Origin: Gammaproteobacteria bacterium
Lineage (GTDB): Bacteria > Pseudomonadota > Gammaproteobacteria > S012-40
Direction of reading: 5' to 3'
Assembly: GCA_027021445.1 (NCBI GenBank)
Contig: JALUUH010000068.1
Span: forward strand, 1-44,106
Length of the DNA: 44,106 bases
The notes under the pieces are model-generated. The model was not told the origin of the DNA, did no database searches, and saw only the letters and a program-made list of their open reading frames with translations. Position 1 is the first letter of the stretch. Each line of letters opens with the position of its first letter. Shown here one piece after another: positions 34,475 to 43,078 of this stretch. Position numbers and translations under genes: made by a program.

Positions 34475-34879
34475 ATGTTAACAGTCAGCGAGCTATCAAA
34501 AGCAGCACAAACTACAGCGGACACAATTCGTCACTATACACGTATTGGCTTGTTAACGCCATTGCGTGACCCTAGTAATGATTACCGGCTTTTTAGCGAT
34601 ACGGACATTAAGAGAGTGAAATTTATCCTTCGTGCCAAAGGACTTGGTTTTACCCTGAGCGATATTAAAATAATTTTTAAACATAGCAATGATGGACAGT
34701 CACCCTGTCCGGCGGTAAGAGATATTATTCGACAGCGCATCGATGAAAACAGGAGTCGGTTGGCTGAGCTCAATGCACTGCAGCAACGAATGGATAAAGC
34801 CCTGGATAAGTGGAAATCGATGCCGGACGGCGAACCTAATGGGGAAGCGATCTGTCATTTGATTGAATCGATCGTATGA
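34475..34879 (+). CDS. MerR-family metal-responsive regulator
   Basis: A 134-residue regulator from ATG 34475 (MLTVSELSKAAQTTADTIRHY); a GTG nine bases upstream is possible. The N-terminal winged helix with IRHYTRIGLLTPLRDPSNDYRLFSDTD is followed by the dimer helix. The metal-site cysteines are in SPCPAVRDII (about residue 75) and the C-terminal AICHLIESIV. The Cys spacing is closer to MerR/ZntR/PbrR-type than to CueR (no CxxxxxxxxC loop), so the metal is uncertain; the neighbouring CopA suggests Cu(I). It should bind the 20-bp-spacer promoter directly upstream. Confidence 0.85.
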   Translation: MLTVSELSKAAQTTADTIRHYTRIGLLTPLRDPSNDYRLFSDTDIKRVKFILRAKGLGFTLSDIKIIFKHSNDGQSPCPAVRDIIRQRIDENRSRLAELNALQQRMDKALDKWKSMPDGEPNGEAICHLIESIV

Positions 34880-34909
34880 TGTTGTGGAAGTTAAAAAAGG
34901 AGACATAAT

Positions 34910-35437
34910 GTGAAAAACAAATTACTTACGGTAGCGACAGTGGTTCTTTTTGTACTAACTAATATCGCCATAGCAGATAAAGATCATCATAAGGAAGATG
35001 ATTTACCTAAATCTGCGCCCTGTATGATGATGTCGGGTGGAATGCCGATGATGAATATGAAAAAAATGCAAGAACACATGGCCAAGATGCAACAAACCAT
35101 GGAGCGGATACGCAGTACTGAAAATGTTAAACAGCGACAAGAACTCATGCAGCAACATATGAAAGAGATGCACCAAGGCATGGGAATGATGAAGGGCATG
35201 ATGTCAGGTTCGGTCGGTGAGAAACAGATGCACAACAAAATGCCGGGACAGATGAATGGTAAAGCGATGCCGGAAAAAATGACTGAGCGTATGCAGATGA
35301 TGGATATGGCGGACAGTAAGGCTATGAGAGACTGTCACCGTATGATGGAACAGCGGATGGACATGATGCAGGGCATGATGAGTCAGATGACGGAGCATAT
35401 GATGCGGCAACAAAAAATGGATATGGAAATGAAGTAA
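34910..35437 (+). CDS. Met-rich periplasmic protein of the metal locus
   Basis: A 175-residue exported protein with a GTG start after GGAGAC. A signal peptide (NKLLTVATVVLFVLTNIAIA) is followed by a helical region made largely of Met, Gln, Lys, Glu and His (for example MPMMNMKKMQEHMAKMQQTM, HQGMGMMKGMM, MMQGMMSQMTEHMM). Dozens of Met residues give many MxxM-type Cu(I)-binding sites; two single Cys are present. It resembles Spy/CpxP-like or Met-rich copper-buffering proteins in composition only. Located between the MerR regulator and copA, probably copper sequestration in the periplasm. Confidence 0.72.
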   Translation: MKNKLLTVATVVLFVLTNIAIADKDHHKEDDLPKSAPCMMMSGGMPMMNMKKMQEHMAKMQQTMERIRSTENVKQRQELMQQHMKEMHQGMGMMKGMMSGSVGEKQMHNKMPGQMNGKAMPEKMTERMQMMDMADSKAMRDCHRMMEQRMDMMQGMMSQMTEHMMRQQKMDMEMK

Positions 35438-35446
35438 AGTCTTAGA

Positions 35447-35490
35447 TATACCCGTGGTGTTTGAGATATAGGTTTTTAGTGCGCGCCATA
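35447..35490. repeat. Dispersed intergenic repeat (TATACCCGTRGTG family)
   Basis: TATACCCGTGGTGTTTGAGA followed by TATAGGTTTTTAGTGCGCGCCATA matches the two units at 29167-29219. It fills the gap between the Met-rich protein and copA. Confidence 0.65.
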
Positions 35491-35528
35491 TGGCCGTAAG
35501 TAGAATACCAACAGTTAAGGGAGCGACT

Positions 35529-38009
35529 ATGAATACCGATCCAGTCTGCGGTATGGAAGTGGGAGAAAAGGGGAGTCATCACGCGGATCACGATGGCCAG
35601 ACATACCACTTTTGTAGTGAGAGTTGTCAGCACAAGTTCGAGGCTGATCCCACGCAATATGTGCAAAGTGAAGCTATCCCGAATGAATCTATCCCGGAAC
35701 CGGAAAAAAAATCGCATAGCTGCTGTGGTGGCAAGCACCATGGCCATCAAGAGTCGACTGCTGCAAACCAGGTAGTTGATGAGTCGGCGATCTACACCTG
35801 CCCCATGCATCCTGAAATCGAACAGCAAGGGCCAGGTAGTTGTCCCAAATGTGGTATGGCACTGGAACCAAAAGGGGTTCCCTTGATTGCGACCAAAACC
35901 CAATACACCTGCCCTATGCATCCCGAAATCATCCAGGATAATCCCGGTAGTTGCCCTAAATGCGGTATGGCATTAGAGGCGATGACTGTCGAGATGGAGG
36001 ATGATAGTAGTGAACTCGACTACATGAGCAAACGTTTCTGGGTTAGTGCGATATTAGCAATTCCGGTGTTATTCAGCGCGATGGCCGCTGAGTTCTGGCC
36101 GGAAGCGATGGCCGAAGTGATCGACCCCAGCCTGCGCCAGTGGCTTGAAATGATCGTGTCAGCACCCGTGATCATCTGGGGTGGCTGGATATTTTACGTA
36201 CGTGCGGTGCAGTCGGTGGTCACCCTCAATCTGAATATGTTTACCCTGATCGGACTCGGCGTATCGGTTGCGTTTACTTACAGCGTGATCGCAACCCTCT
36301 TCCCCGGCATTTTTCCGCCCGAGGTTTTCAACGATGTCGGCGTGGTGCCAGTCTATTTCGAGGCGGCTGCGGTGATCACCGCACTGATTCTACTCGGCCA
36401 AGTTTTGGAGCTGCGCGCGCGTAGTCAAACCAATGCTGCGATCAAGCTATTACTGGGGCTGGCACCCAAAACCGCACGTATCGTGCGTGAAGATGGCACT
36501 GAAGAAGACATACCCATGGAGCATGTGCAGGTCGGGGATACGCTACGCGTGCGACCCGGCGAAAAAATTCCGGTGGATGGCCGCGCGATCGAAGGCGAAA
36601 GCAATGTTGATGAATCCATGGTCACTGGTGAGCCGCTGCCCGTCGCCAAATCAGCGGGCGAGCGTTTGATCGGGGCCACAGTTAACGGTACGGGCAGCTT
36701 GCTGATGCGCGCCGAGAAAATCGGTGCAGATACCTTGTTATCTCAAATCGTCAATATGGTGGCCGAAGCGCAGCGTTCGCGGGCGCCGATTCAACGCCTG
36801 GTCGATCTGGTTTCGGGCTATTTTGTCCCGGTCGTGGTCATCATCGCAGTGATTACCTTTATTGTTTGGAGTGTGTGGGGGCCAGAACCCGCCATCGCTT
36901 ACGCGGTGATTAATGCGGTCGCCGTATTGATCATCGCCTGCCCCTGTGCACTGGGGTTGGCCACTCCGATGTCCATCATGGTGGGTACGGGCAAAGGGGC
37001 GATGATGGGCGTGTTATTCAAAAATGCGGAGTCGCTGGAAGTATTGCGCAAAGTAGACACACTCGTCGTGGATAAAACCGGCACCCTCACCGAAGGCAAA
37101 CCAAAATTGGTTGCGGTCTTTGCCAATCAGGAGTTTACCGAAAACGATAACCTGCGTCTCGCCGCCAGCCTGGAACGCGCTAGCGAACATCCACTCGCAG
37201 AGGCCATTGTGCAGGGTGCACAAGAGCGCGGCGTGGCGCTCATTCAGGCTGAAGATTTTCAGTCGGTCACCGGTATGGGGGTGACCGGCATTGTTGATGG
37301 CCACAACGTGGCCTTGGGCAATCTTAAATTACTGCAAAGCCTGGACATCGAAGCCGGTGATTTACCGCAGCAAGCAGATAGCCAACGCGCTGAAGGCCAG
37401 ACCGTGATGTTACTCGCGATAGATGGAAAAGCGGCCGGACTCATTGGCGTCGCCGATCCCATTAAAGAAACCACGCCGGAAGCAATTCGTGACCTGCATG
37501 CAGAAGGAATTCGGGTGGTCATGTTAACCGGTGATAGTCGCAAAACAGCCGAAGCCGTGGCCGCCAAGCTCGATATCGACCAGGTACAGGCTGAAGTTCT
37601 GCCTGAGCAAAAAGCGGACGTGGTTAAACAGCTTCAGGCCGAAGGTCATATTGTTGCCATGGCCGGTGACGGCATTAACGATGCGCCCGCTTTAGCCCAG
37701 GCACATGTCGGTGTGGCGATGGGTACGGGTACCGACGTGGCGATGGAGAGTGCGGGCGTGACGCTAGTCAAGGGTGACCTGCGTGGCATCGTGCGTGCGC
37801 GTCGCTTGAGTCGTGCCACCATGCGCAACATCCGTCAAAACCTGTTTTTTGCGTTTATCTATAACGCCGCCGGAGTCCCGGTTGCTGCCGGATTGCTCTA
37901 TCCAGTATTTGGCATTCTGTTGTCACCTATTATTGCGGCCGCCGCCATGAGTTTTAGTTCGGTATCAGTGATCACCAATGCGCTTAGATTGAAACGAGCG
38001 AATGTCTAG
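35529..38009 (+). CDS. copA: Copper-translocating P1B-type ATPase with YHS and two HMBD domains
   Basis: An 826-residue transporter from ATG 35529 ([21 protein letters not shown] upstream; the earlier ATG 35490 lies in a repeat). N-terminal order: YHS domain (DPVCGM, FCSESC; residues 1-45), His-rich linker, two HMBD motifs (CPMHPE...CPKCGM at about 91 and 128) in place of the usual HMA domains. Then eight-helix core with [10 protein letters not shown] (about 471), phosphorylated Asp in DKTGTLTEG (about 515), ExHPLAEAI nucleotide loop and [13 protein letters not shown] (about 712). The CPC motif and late [10 protein letters not shown] and [15 protein letters not shown] segments indicate Cu(I) export. 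Core gene of the locus. Confidence 0.95.
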   Translation: MNTDPVCGMEVGEKGSHHADHDGQTYHFCSESCQHKFEADPTQYVQSEAIPNESIPEPEKKSHSCCGGKHHGHQESTAANQVVDESAIYTCPMHPEIEQQGPGSCPKCGMALEPKGVPLIATKTQYTCPMHPEIIQDNPGSCPKCGMALEAMTVEMEDDSSELDYMSKRFWVSAILAIPVLFSAMAAEFWPEAMAEVIDPSLRQWLEMIVSAPVIIWGGWIFYVRAVQSVVTLNLNMFTLIGLGVSVAFTYSVIATLFPGIFPPEVFNDVGVVPVYFEAAAVITALILLGQVLELRARSQTNAAIKLLLGLAPKTARIVREDGTEEDIPMEHVQVGDTLRVRPGEKIPVDGRAIEGESNVDESMVTGEPLPVAKSAGERLIGATVNGTGSLLMRAEKIGADTLLSQIVNMVAEAQRSRAPIQRLVDLVSGYFVPVVVIIAVITFIVWSVWGPEPAIAYAVINAVAVLIIACPCALGLATPMSIMVGTGKGAMMGVLFKNAESLEVLRKVDTLVVDKTGTLTEGKPKLVAVFANQEFTENDNLRLAASLERASEHPLAEAIVQGAQERGVALIQAEDFQSVTGMGVTGIVDGHNVALGNLKLLQSLDIEAGDLPQQADSQRAEGQTVMLLAIDGKAAGLIGVADPIKETTPEAIRDLHAEGIRVVMLTGDSRKTAEAVAAKLDIDQVQAEVLPEQKADVVKQLQAEGHIVAMAGDGINDAPALAQAHVGVAMGTGTDVAMESAGVTLVKGDLRGIVRARRLSRATMRNIRQNLFFAFIYNAAGVPVAAGLLYPVFGILLSPIIAAAAMSFSSVSVITNALRLKRANV

Positions 38010-38024
38010 AAGGAGAATTAAACC

Positions 38025-38687
38025 ATGCACGGGGCTAATGAATATGCTTACGGGATGTGGGTGGTGGCCGCGTTTAATATTGGCATCTTCCTGTTTTTCA
38101 TGTTGAGTTTCCTCAAACCACGCGGTGGTCAGGAGTGGCGAAGCATGGGAGTGGTGACTGCGTTTCTGGCCGCGCTATTTGCTGAAATGTATGGATATCC
38201 ATTGACGATTTATTTGTTATCCGGTTGGTTAGGTGATGCCTATCCGGTGTTGCAACCGTTTAGTCATAAATACGGTCATCTCTGGGTAGTGGTGTTTGGT
38301 GGTTCTACGTTGGCGTGGGCGATGGTGATGGGCTTGAGTCTGGTATTTATGCTCATGGGCTATATGCTACTTTCAAAAGGTTGGACCCAGATTCACGGGG
38401 CGCGTGGCGGTCTGGTTTCTGATGGCATCTATGCTTACGCACGCCATCCGCAATATACCGGCCTGTTCCTGGTCATTATCGGTTTTCTGGTGCAGTGGCC
38501 AACATTACTCACCGCTTTAATGGCGCCTATTATGCTCTATGCCTATGTACATTTGGCCAGAGTTGAAGAGCGGCGTGCCGAAGCAGAGTTCGGCGAGGCA
38601 TACAACGAGTACGTGCGTAAAACGCCGGCTTTTTTTCCTCCACTTAAGCAGTGGAAGGCATTTTTAACCGTAGATGTAGGTGATTAG
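38025..38687 (+). CDS. ICMT/PEMT-like membrane methyltransferase
   Basis: A 220-residue protein with about five membrane helices and the isoprenylcysteine carboxyl methyltransferase-type C-terminal motif: GIYAYARHPQYTGLFLVIIGF, then ARVEERRAEAEFGEAYNEYVRKTP. The RHPxY and EExxxxxxFGxxYxxY blocks bind SAM. Such proteins often accompany copper ATPases, but the substrate there is unknown. The gene begins 15 bp after copA with GGAGAA, in the same operon. Confidence 0.82.
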   Translation: MHGANEYAYGMWVVAAFNIGIFLFFMLSFLKPRGGQEWRSMGVVTAFLAALFAEMYGYPLTIYLLSGWLGDAYPVLQPFSHKYGHLWVVVFGGSTLAWAMVMGLSLVFMLMGYMLLSKGWTQIHGARGGLVSDGIYAYARHPQYTGLFLVIIGFLVQWPTLLTALMAPIMLYAYVHLARVEERRAEAEFGEAYNEYVRKTPAFFPPLKQWKAFLTVDVGD

Positions 38688-38698
38688 GAGGTGAGTGC

Positions 38699-38995
38699 AT
38701 GAGTGGTTTAGGGTCGTTACTTTTTTTTGCCATTTTATTTTATCTCATGATGCGCTTTGGCTGTGGAGCACATATGATCCACGGCCATGGCAAACATAGT
38801 CAGCCGCAGAAAAAAAGCAAAGAGGGTAAATATATCGATCCTGTTTGTGATATGGAAGTTGATGCAGATCAGGCTTATAGCATGATGCATGAAGGTGAGC
38901 TTTATCGATTTTGTACGCGCAGCTGTCTGAGTAAATTTGATACTGATCCTGGGCATTATATGAATAAAAAACCTGGAGAAGAACATGTCATGTAA
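38699..38995 (+). CDS. Membrane-anchored YHS-domain protein
   Basis: A 98-residue protein: N-terminal helix (GSLLFFAILFYLMMRFGCG), His-rich HMIHGHGKHSQPQKK, then a YHS domain (YIDPVCDMEVDADQAYSMMHEG, FCTRSCLSKFDTDPGHYM). DPVCDM instead of DPVCGM is a small deviation. A perfect TAGGAGGTG ribosome site overlaps the previous stop, and the gene overlaps DUF5676 by 11 bp. Likely a membrane-tethered metal-binding partner of CopA. Confidence 0.82.
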   Translation: MSGLGSLLFFAILFYLMMRFGCGAHMIHGHGKHSQPQKKSKEGKYIDPVCDMEVDADQAYSMMHEGELYRFCTRSCLSKFDTDPGHYMNKKPGEEHVM

Positions 38996-39275
38996 TCATC
39001 ATCAACAGGGAATTTCATTGCTCGGCGTAGGCCATGCGACCAGCTTGTTATTGGCGATTAGCTTTGTGTTATGCGTTGCTTTTGATTTGCTTCTGCCGGA
39101 GCATGCCATGTACGAAGCTTGGCAAAAACTGCTGCCGGGTTTTGAGTGGATCAGTTGGAAAAGTTTTTTCCTAGGCGTGATTGAAGCCTATGGTTACGGT
39201 TGGTTCTTTGCGTTGATCTGGGTGCCAATCTACAATTTCGTCGTACTTCGAGCAGGACAACAAAATTCGGAGTAA
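38985..39275 (+). CDS. DUF5676 small membrane protein
   Basis: A 96-residue protein with two helices (ATSLLLAISFVLCVAFDLLL and FLGVIEAYGYGWFFALIWVPIYNFVVL) matching the DUF5676 family (GHATSLLLAISFVLCV, W.SF..G..E...YGW..A...V..YN). The N-terminus MSCNHHQQ carries Cys and His. Families of this type sit beside copper ATPases and YHS genes; function unknown. Translationally coupled to the YHS gene. Confidence 0.78.
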   Translation: MSCNHHQQGISLLGVGHATSLLLAISFVLCVAFDLLLPEHAMYEAWQKLLPGFEWISWKSFFLGVIEAYGYGWFFALIWVPIYNFVVLRAGQQNSE

Positions 39276-39278
39276 AAC

Positions 39279-39614
39279 ATGATAGCTAAGGATAAGACAC
39301 GAGCCCCTATAGTGGAGCATCGATGGAAAAAACGCCGCCAAATAGTATTGGATGTGGTTGTCCGGGATCGCACTGGTTTGAGCTTACGAGGTACGGGCCG
39401 TGATATTTCCAACCATGGCATGTTTATTCGAGTCCCACCACAAGCGGTATCGGCAAACAAGGTGGTAGAAATTGAGTTTCCCAACTGTGCTTGCGTGCGT
39501 GGCTGGGTAATGCATACCACCGATGAAGGCATAGGAATTATGTTTCATTCAGTGGGCAATACAGAGCAAGATTTTCTCAGGCAATTGCTGGCGGAAAAAC
39601 CGGTAACGAAATAA
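39279..39614 (+). CDS. PilZ-domain protein
   Basis: A 111-residue single-domain protein with the PilZ pattern: basic KKRRQIVLDVVV (RxxxR-like region), GRDISNHGMFI (D/NxSxxG) and the WVMHTTDEGIGIMFHS C-terminal strands. The R-x3-R spacing is not a perfect match, so c-di-GMP binding is probable but not certain. It begins 4 bp after the DUF5676 stop, so it appears to be the last member of the metal operon, followed by gdhA 19 bp later. The HD-GYP enzyme at 27795 could be its counterpart in the cell. Confidence 0.75.
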   Translation: MIAKDKTRAPIVEHRWKKRRQIVLDVVVRDRTGLSLRGTGRDISNHGMFIRVPPQAVSANKVVEIEFPNCACVRGWVMHTTDEGIGIMFHSVGNTEQDFLRQLLAEKPVTK

Positions 39615-39632
39615 AGAAAAAGGAAAATAAGG

Positions 39633-40883
39633 ATGGATAAAAAATGTATCTGCCAAGAAACTCAACGCCATTTTCTTAATCAGGCGTTTGACAGCTTAAC
39701 CTTAAAAGACTCGCAGCAGGAATTATTGCTCTCGTCATTTCGCGAAACGCGGATTACGGTGCCCGTAACCTTATACCATAACGGTGAAAATACATTGCAT
39801 ACCTTTCAAGGTTATCGGGTGCAGCATAATCATTCACGCGGACCGTTTAAAGGTGGCTTACGTTTTCACCCGGATGTCAATATGGGGGAGATACAGGCGC
39901 TGGCCCAACTGATGACCTGGAAGACAGCCTTAGTAGATATTCCTTTTGGTGGCGCTAAAGGTGGTATCGCCGTTGATCCCCGAAAGTTAAGTGAGTCCGA
40001 GTTGGAAGAACTTTCCAGACGTTTCTGTCAAAAGATGGCTCCGATCATTGGTGTGCATAAAGATATTCCCGCGCCGGATATCGGTACCAATCCCCAAGTG
40101 ATGGCGTGGATGCTGGATGAATACAGCAAAACCCACGGTTACCGAACAGCGATTGTTACGGGTAAACCGATAGCGCTAGGAGGCAGTGCTGGGCGCTTGG
40201 AAGCAACGGGTTATGGGGTCGCCCATCTTGCCCATAAGGCAGCGACTGCGCTGTCATTGGTTCCTGAACATAGCAAGGTTGTGATCCAAGGTTTTGGTAA
40301 CGTAGGTTCCCATACTGCGATTGGCTTAGCGAACAAGGGTTACAAAATCATTGGACTCTCTGATGTCAATGGTGGCGTGATGAATACAGCGGGTATTTCT
40401 ATCGATCAGGCCTTAGCACAGATAACCGAGCAAGGAACATTAACCGGACTGGCTGGCACTTCGCCTATTAGCAATGCCGACTTGCTTGAACTCTCGTGTG
40501 ATATTTTGGTTCCCGCTGCACTGGAAGCGACCATTACCTGTGATAACGCTGATGCGATTCAAGCTCAGCTGATTGTAGAAGCCGCTAATATGCCCATCAC
40601 TCATCGTGCAGATGATCAGTTGAAGCAACGGGGTGTTGTGGTGGTGCCAGACTTGTTGGCCAATGTAGGTGGTGTATTGGCTTCTTATTATGAATGGGTG
40701 CAAAACCTCCAGCAGTTTCCATGGGAGCGTGACACGGTATTGAGTCGTTTAGAAAACCGACTTTCCAGTACTTATGAAACGGTGAGTATTTTGGCGCAGG
40801 AAAAAAAAATCGACCTGCGTGCTGCGGCCTATGAACTTGCAATCCAGCGGGTCGAGCAGGCTATTCGGTTACGTGGGTTTTGA
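39633..40883 (+). CDS. gdhA: Glutamate (Glu/Leu/Phe/Val family) dehydrogenase
   Basis: A 416-residue dehydrogenase interconverting glutamate and 2-oxoglutarate plus ammonia. Conserved blocks: GYRVQHNHSRGPFKGGLRFHP, the catalytic lysine in WKTALVDIPFGGAKGGI, then PAPDIGTNPQVMAWMLDEY, GRLEATGYGVAHLA and the Rossmann motif VVIQGFGNVGSHTAIGLANKG, whose strand ends in LSDVNGG, suggesting NAD preference. Length is typical of the hexameric short type. AAAAGGAAAATAAGG precedes the ATG. A link to the adjacent 2-oxoacid oxidoreductase through 2-oxoglutarate is plausible. Confidence 0.94.
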   Translation: MDKKCICQETQRHFLNQAFDSLTLKDSQQELLLSSFRETRITVPVTLYHNGENTLHTFQGYRVQHNHSRGPFKGGLRFHPDVNMGEIQALAQLMTWKTALVDIPFGGAKGGIAVDPRKLSESELEELSRRFCQKMAPIIGVHKDIPAPDIGTNPQVMAWMLDEYSKTHGYRTAIVTGKPIALGGSAGRLEATGYGVAHLAHKAATALSLVPEHSKVVIQGFGNVGSHTAIGLANKGYKIIGLSDVNGGVMNTAGISIDQALAQITEQGTLTGLAGTSPISNADLLELSCDILVPAALEATITCDNADAIQAQLIVEAANMPITHRADDQLKQRGVVVVPDLLANVGGVLASYYEWVQNLQQFPWERDTVLSRLENRLSSTYETVSILAQEKKIDLRAAAYELAIQRVEQAIRLRGF

Positions 40884-40917
40884 ACCTAAATCTCAATCGC
40901 TACGGATATATACCTAT
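40884..40917. repeat. Inverted copy of the TATACCCGTAGTG repeat
   Basis: CCTAAATCTCAATCGCTACG followed by GATATATACC is the reverse complement of the repeat at 29190-29219. It starts right after the gdhA stop. Confidence 0.65.
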
Positions 40918-40951
40918 ATTGGATAAAGGTTCATTAATTAAGGAGTGTCAT

Positions 40952-41248
40952 ATGTCAATCATTAAAGTTTGTAAAAAATCACTGCTCGTAGCGCTGTTTT
41001 CTGGTCTGGCCTTGCCCTTATTTGCGAGCGAGCTTACGGATGCGCAAGCACTGTTTAAAAAGAATTGTTCTTTTTGTCATGCGATTGATAAAAAGAAACT
41101 TGGACCAGCCGTTAATGCGATGAATAAAAAAGCAGATTTTTTACGTGAAACGATCGCCAAGGGGAGGAAGTCTATGCCCGCCTATGCAAAAAAATTGACG
41201 AGTCAAGAGATTGATATGTTAGTTGAATATTTACTGAAACAGCAGTAA
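40952..41248 (+). CDS. Small periplasmic c-type cytochrome
   Basis: A 98-residue class I cytochrome c starting at ATG 40952 (AGGAG ten bases upstream; the frame open to 40880 crosses a repeat). Signal peptide SLLVALFSGLALPLFAS is cleaved before ELTDAQ. The haem site is CSFCH (39-43) and the axial Met is in GRKSMPAYAKKLT (about 76); the terminal helix is EIDMLVEYLLKQ. It resembles cytochrome c-551/552 shuttles. It ends 6 bp before the rquA-like gene, in the same operon. Confidence 0.88.
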   Translation: MSIIKVCKKSLLVALFSGLALPLFASELTDAQALFKKNCSFCHAIDKKKLGPAVNAMNKKADFLRETIAKGRKSMPAYAKKLTSQEIDMLVEYLLKQQ

Positions 41249-41254
41249 AACGCG

Positions 41255-42055
41255 ATGACATCAGAGCGCTGTAAAAATAGTAAACTCATTAGGGGAGTCT
41301 GGCGATGTTTTCTCGATGGCAAACCAGAATATTTGGTGCGTCACTATTGGTGGGCTTATCTCTGGCACTGGGGGGTATGGTTTTTTGATCACCAGGCAAT
41401 TATTAATATGATTTTGTTCGGTCAATATCGCACACTTTCTCAGCGTGCCTTACACGCTTGCATGCAGGATAGGCCCGTAGGCCGATTGTTACAGCTCACT
41501 TGTGCCTATGGAAGCATGACACCCTCATTGCTCAAGGCAATGGATGATGAGCTTTATCTCATGGATGTCGCAGAAATACAGTTGAGTGCGACGCGTAAAA
41601 AATTGACTGATACACAGCAAAAACGCCTGCTTTCAGTACAAATGAATGCTGAGTTTCTGGCTTATAAGGAGAATGCATTTGCCACGGTTCTGATTTTTTT
41701 TCTATTACATGAGTTACCACCTGCTGCACGAGCACGTAGCATCAGTGAAGCCATTCGGGTGTTACAACCCGGCGGCCGTTTTGTTATCACCGAGTATGCT
41801 GCTAGACCGGAAAAAAACCTGCTTTGGCGATTCTGGGCCACGCGTATTATGTTGCAATGGCTAGAACCGTTTTTAGCCAGTTTTTGGCAGATGGATTTGG
41901 CGGAAGTATTGTACGAACATGCACAGCAACAGGGAAAGTCGATTCGGCAAGTGGATGAGTTTCACTGCTTTTCCGGTTTTTATCGTGTTGCTATTTTTGA
42001 ATTGGATGGATCACCAAGCTCCTCCTCAGCAAATCCCTCCCTCCCAGGGACTTGA
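41255..42055 (+). CDS. rquA: RquA-like methyltransferase, probable rhodoquinone biosynthesis protein
   Basis: A 266-residue class I methyltransferase-like protein. The segment YLVRHYWWAYLWHWGVWFFD, then HQAIINMILFGQYR, is typical of RquA, as are RLLQLTCAYGSMTPSLL (variant SAM loop), AEIQLSATRKKL, VLIFFLLHELPPAARARSI and LQPGGRFVITEY. RquA converts ubiquinone to rhodoquinone, the low-potential quinone used for fumarate reduction without oxygen. The C-terminal SPSSSSANPSLPGT tail is unusual. Flanked by two cytochromes and PFOR-type genes. Recognition is from memory of the family; confirm by alignment. Confidence 0.75.
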   Translation: MTSERCKNSKLIRGVWRCFLDGKPEYLVRHYWWAYLWHWGVWFFDHQAIINMILFGQYRTLSQRALHACMQDRPVGRLLQLTCAYGSMTPSLLKAMDDELYLMDVAEIQLSATRKKLTDTQQKRLLSVQMNAEFLAYKENAFATVLIFFLLHELPPAARARSISEAIRVLQPGGRFVITEYAARPEKNLLWRFWATRIMLQWLEPFLASFWQMDLAEVLYEHAQQQGKSIRQVDEFHCFSGFYRVAIFELDGSPSSSSANPSLPGT

Positions 42056-42210
42056 CGGTGGTTCATCCTTCTTTAAAGGGAAGACTTAGGCGTTCTTGCT
42101 TCGTCGTTGAAAAAATGTTCTTAAAACAGGGTATAAAGAGAACAGGAGTCGGAGGGTGTGTTCTGAAGGCGGATTTTAGGTTGCAGCAATAACAATTGGA
42201 GTCATAAATA

Positions 42211-42969
42211 ATGGATAAAAAAAAGCACATCGAAACATGCCCTGTCGTGATACCGCGACGTTTTTACGATTGTACCCTGAATGAGAAGCTTTTATACACT
42301 TCGTTTTTATTGCTTGCGGGACTCGCTTATCTGATGGCCTTGGCTTATCTCTATACAAGTTACAATGGTATTGATGGTGAGCCGGGATTATCCGTAGAAG
42401 ATGTCGCCGAAAATTATTATGGCAATCGTAGTGGTACCCGTTTGGAATCTGCACTGCGAGGTCCAATGGCGGGCTATATCGAGACTGAACAGCGTAACCA
42501 TATCGTTGAGTGGCTGAAATCAGGTGCGCCTGAAGCCGATTATACACGCCTCATAAAACCCATACTTGCAGAGCGTTGTGTGGTTTGTCACAGCCCCAGT
42601 TCTGGTCTGCAAATCCCCGATTTATCGAATTATACAGGGGTTAAGCAAGTGGCTAATGTCGATACCGGTGTTTCGTTGCACAGCCTGATGAAGGTGTCGC
42701 ATATTCACCTGTTTGGCATTGCATTAGTGGCGCTGGCGATTGGCCTCGTGTTTCGCTTTGCACTACTGCCTACATGGTTTCAATATACTTTAACCTTGTC
42801 GCCGTTTGTCGCTATTTTTACCGATATTGCTGCGTGGTTTCTGACTAAATGGGATCCGATTTACGCTTATACGGTGATCATTGCTGGGGCTGTGCTCGGT
42901 TTGTCGTGGGCGCTGCAAATTCTTATTTCACTGTATCAAATTTGGTTTTTACGTTGCCGTGCAGATTAG
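42211..42969 (+). CDS. Membrane-anchored monohaem cytochrome c of unknown role
   Basis: A 252-residue protein: an N-terminal helix (LLYTSFLLLAGLAYLMALAYLY), a periplasmic domain with one CVVCH (123-127) in the context RLIKPILAERCVVCHSPSSGL, and three or four C-terminal helices (HLFGIALVALAIGLVFRFALL, QYTLTLSPFVAIFTDIAAWFL, YTVIIAGAVLGLSWALQIL). His residues in MKVSHIHLFG could ligate a second haem. Domain order resembles membrane cytochromes of unknown function in methylotrophs and sulfur bacteria; I cannot name a partner. 155 bp after rquA; that gap holds no gene. Confidence 0.72.
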   Translation: MDKKKHIETCPVVIPRRFYDCTLNEKLLYTSFLLLAGLAYLMALAYLYTSYNGIDGEPGLSVEDVAENYYGNRSGTRLESALRGPMAGYIETEQRNHIVEWLKSGAPEADYTRLIKPILAERCVVCHSPSSGLQIPDLSNYTGVKQVANVDTGVSLHSLMKVSHIHLFGIALVALAIGLVFRFALLPTWFQYTLTLSPFVAIFTDIAAWFLTKWDPIYAYTVIIAGAVLGLSWALQILISLYQIWFLRCRAD

Positions 42970-42989
42970 CTCTATAACAACGCTTAATT

Positions 42990-43035
42990 CGCAGTAGGTC
43001 AGTCTGTTCTCAGGCAAGCTCTTAGGAGCTTGTTC
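42990..43035. repeat. Copy of the 208-bp MITE right end joined to a left end
   Basis: CGCAGTAGGTCAGTCTGTTC...GGCAAGCTCTTAG matches 27660-27695 at 31 of 36 positions and is followed by TTAGGAGCTTGTTCTTAAG, which resembles the left end. A CAAGCTC/GAGCTTG hairpin forms at the junction. Confidence 0.6.
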
Positions 43036-43078
43036 TTAAGCATTTTGCAGTCAACACATCATGAGGAGACGGTAAGCC

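Noticed and set aside
35204-35413. His-rich minus-strand ORF opposite the Met-rich gene
   Set aside because: His codons arise from complementing ATG-rich sequence; the plus-strand gene has a signal peptide and a start site.
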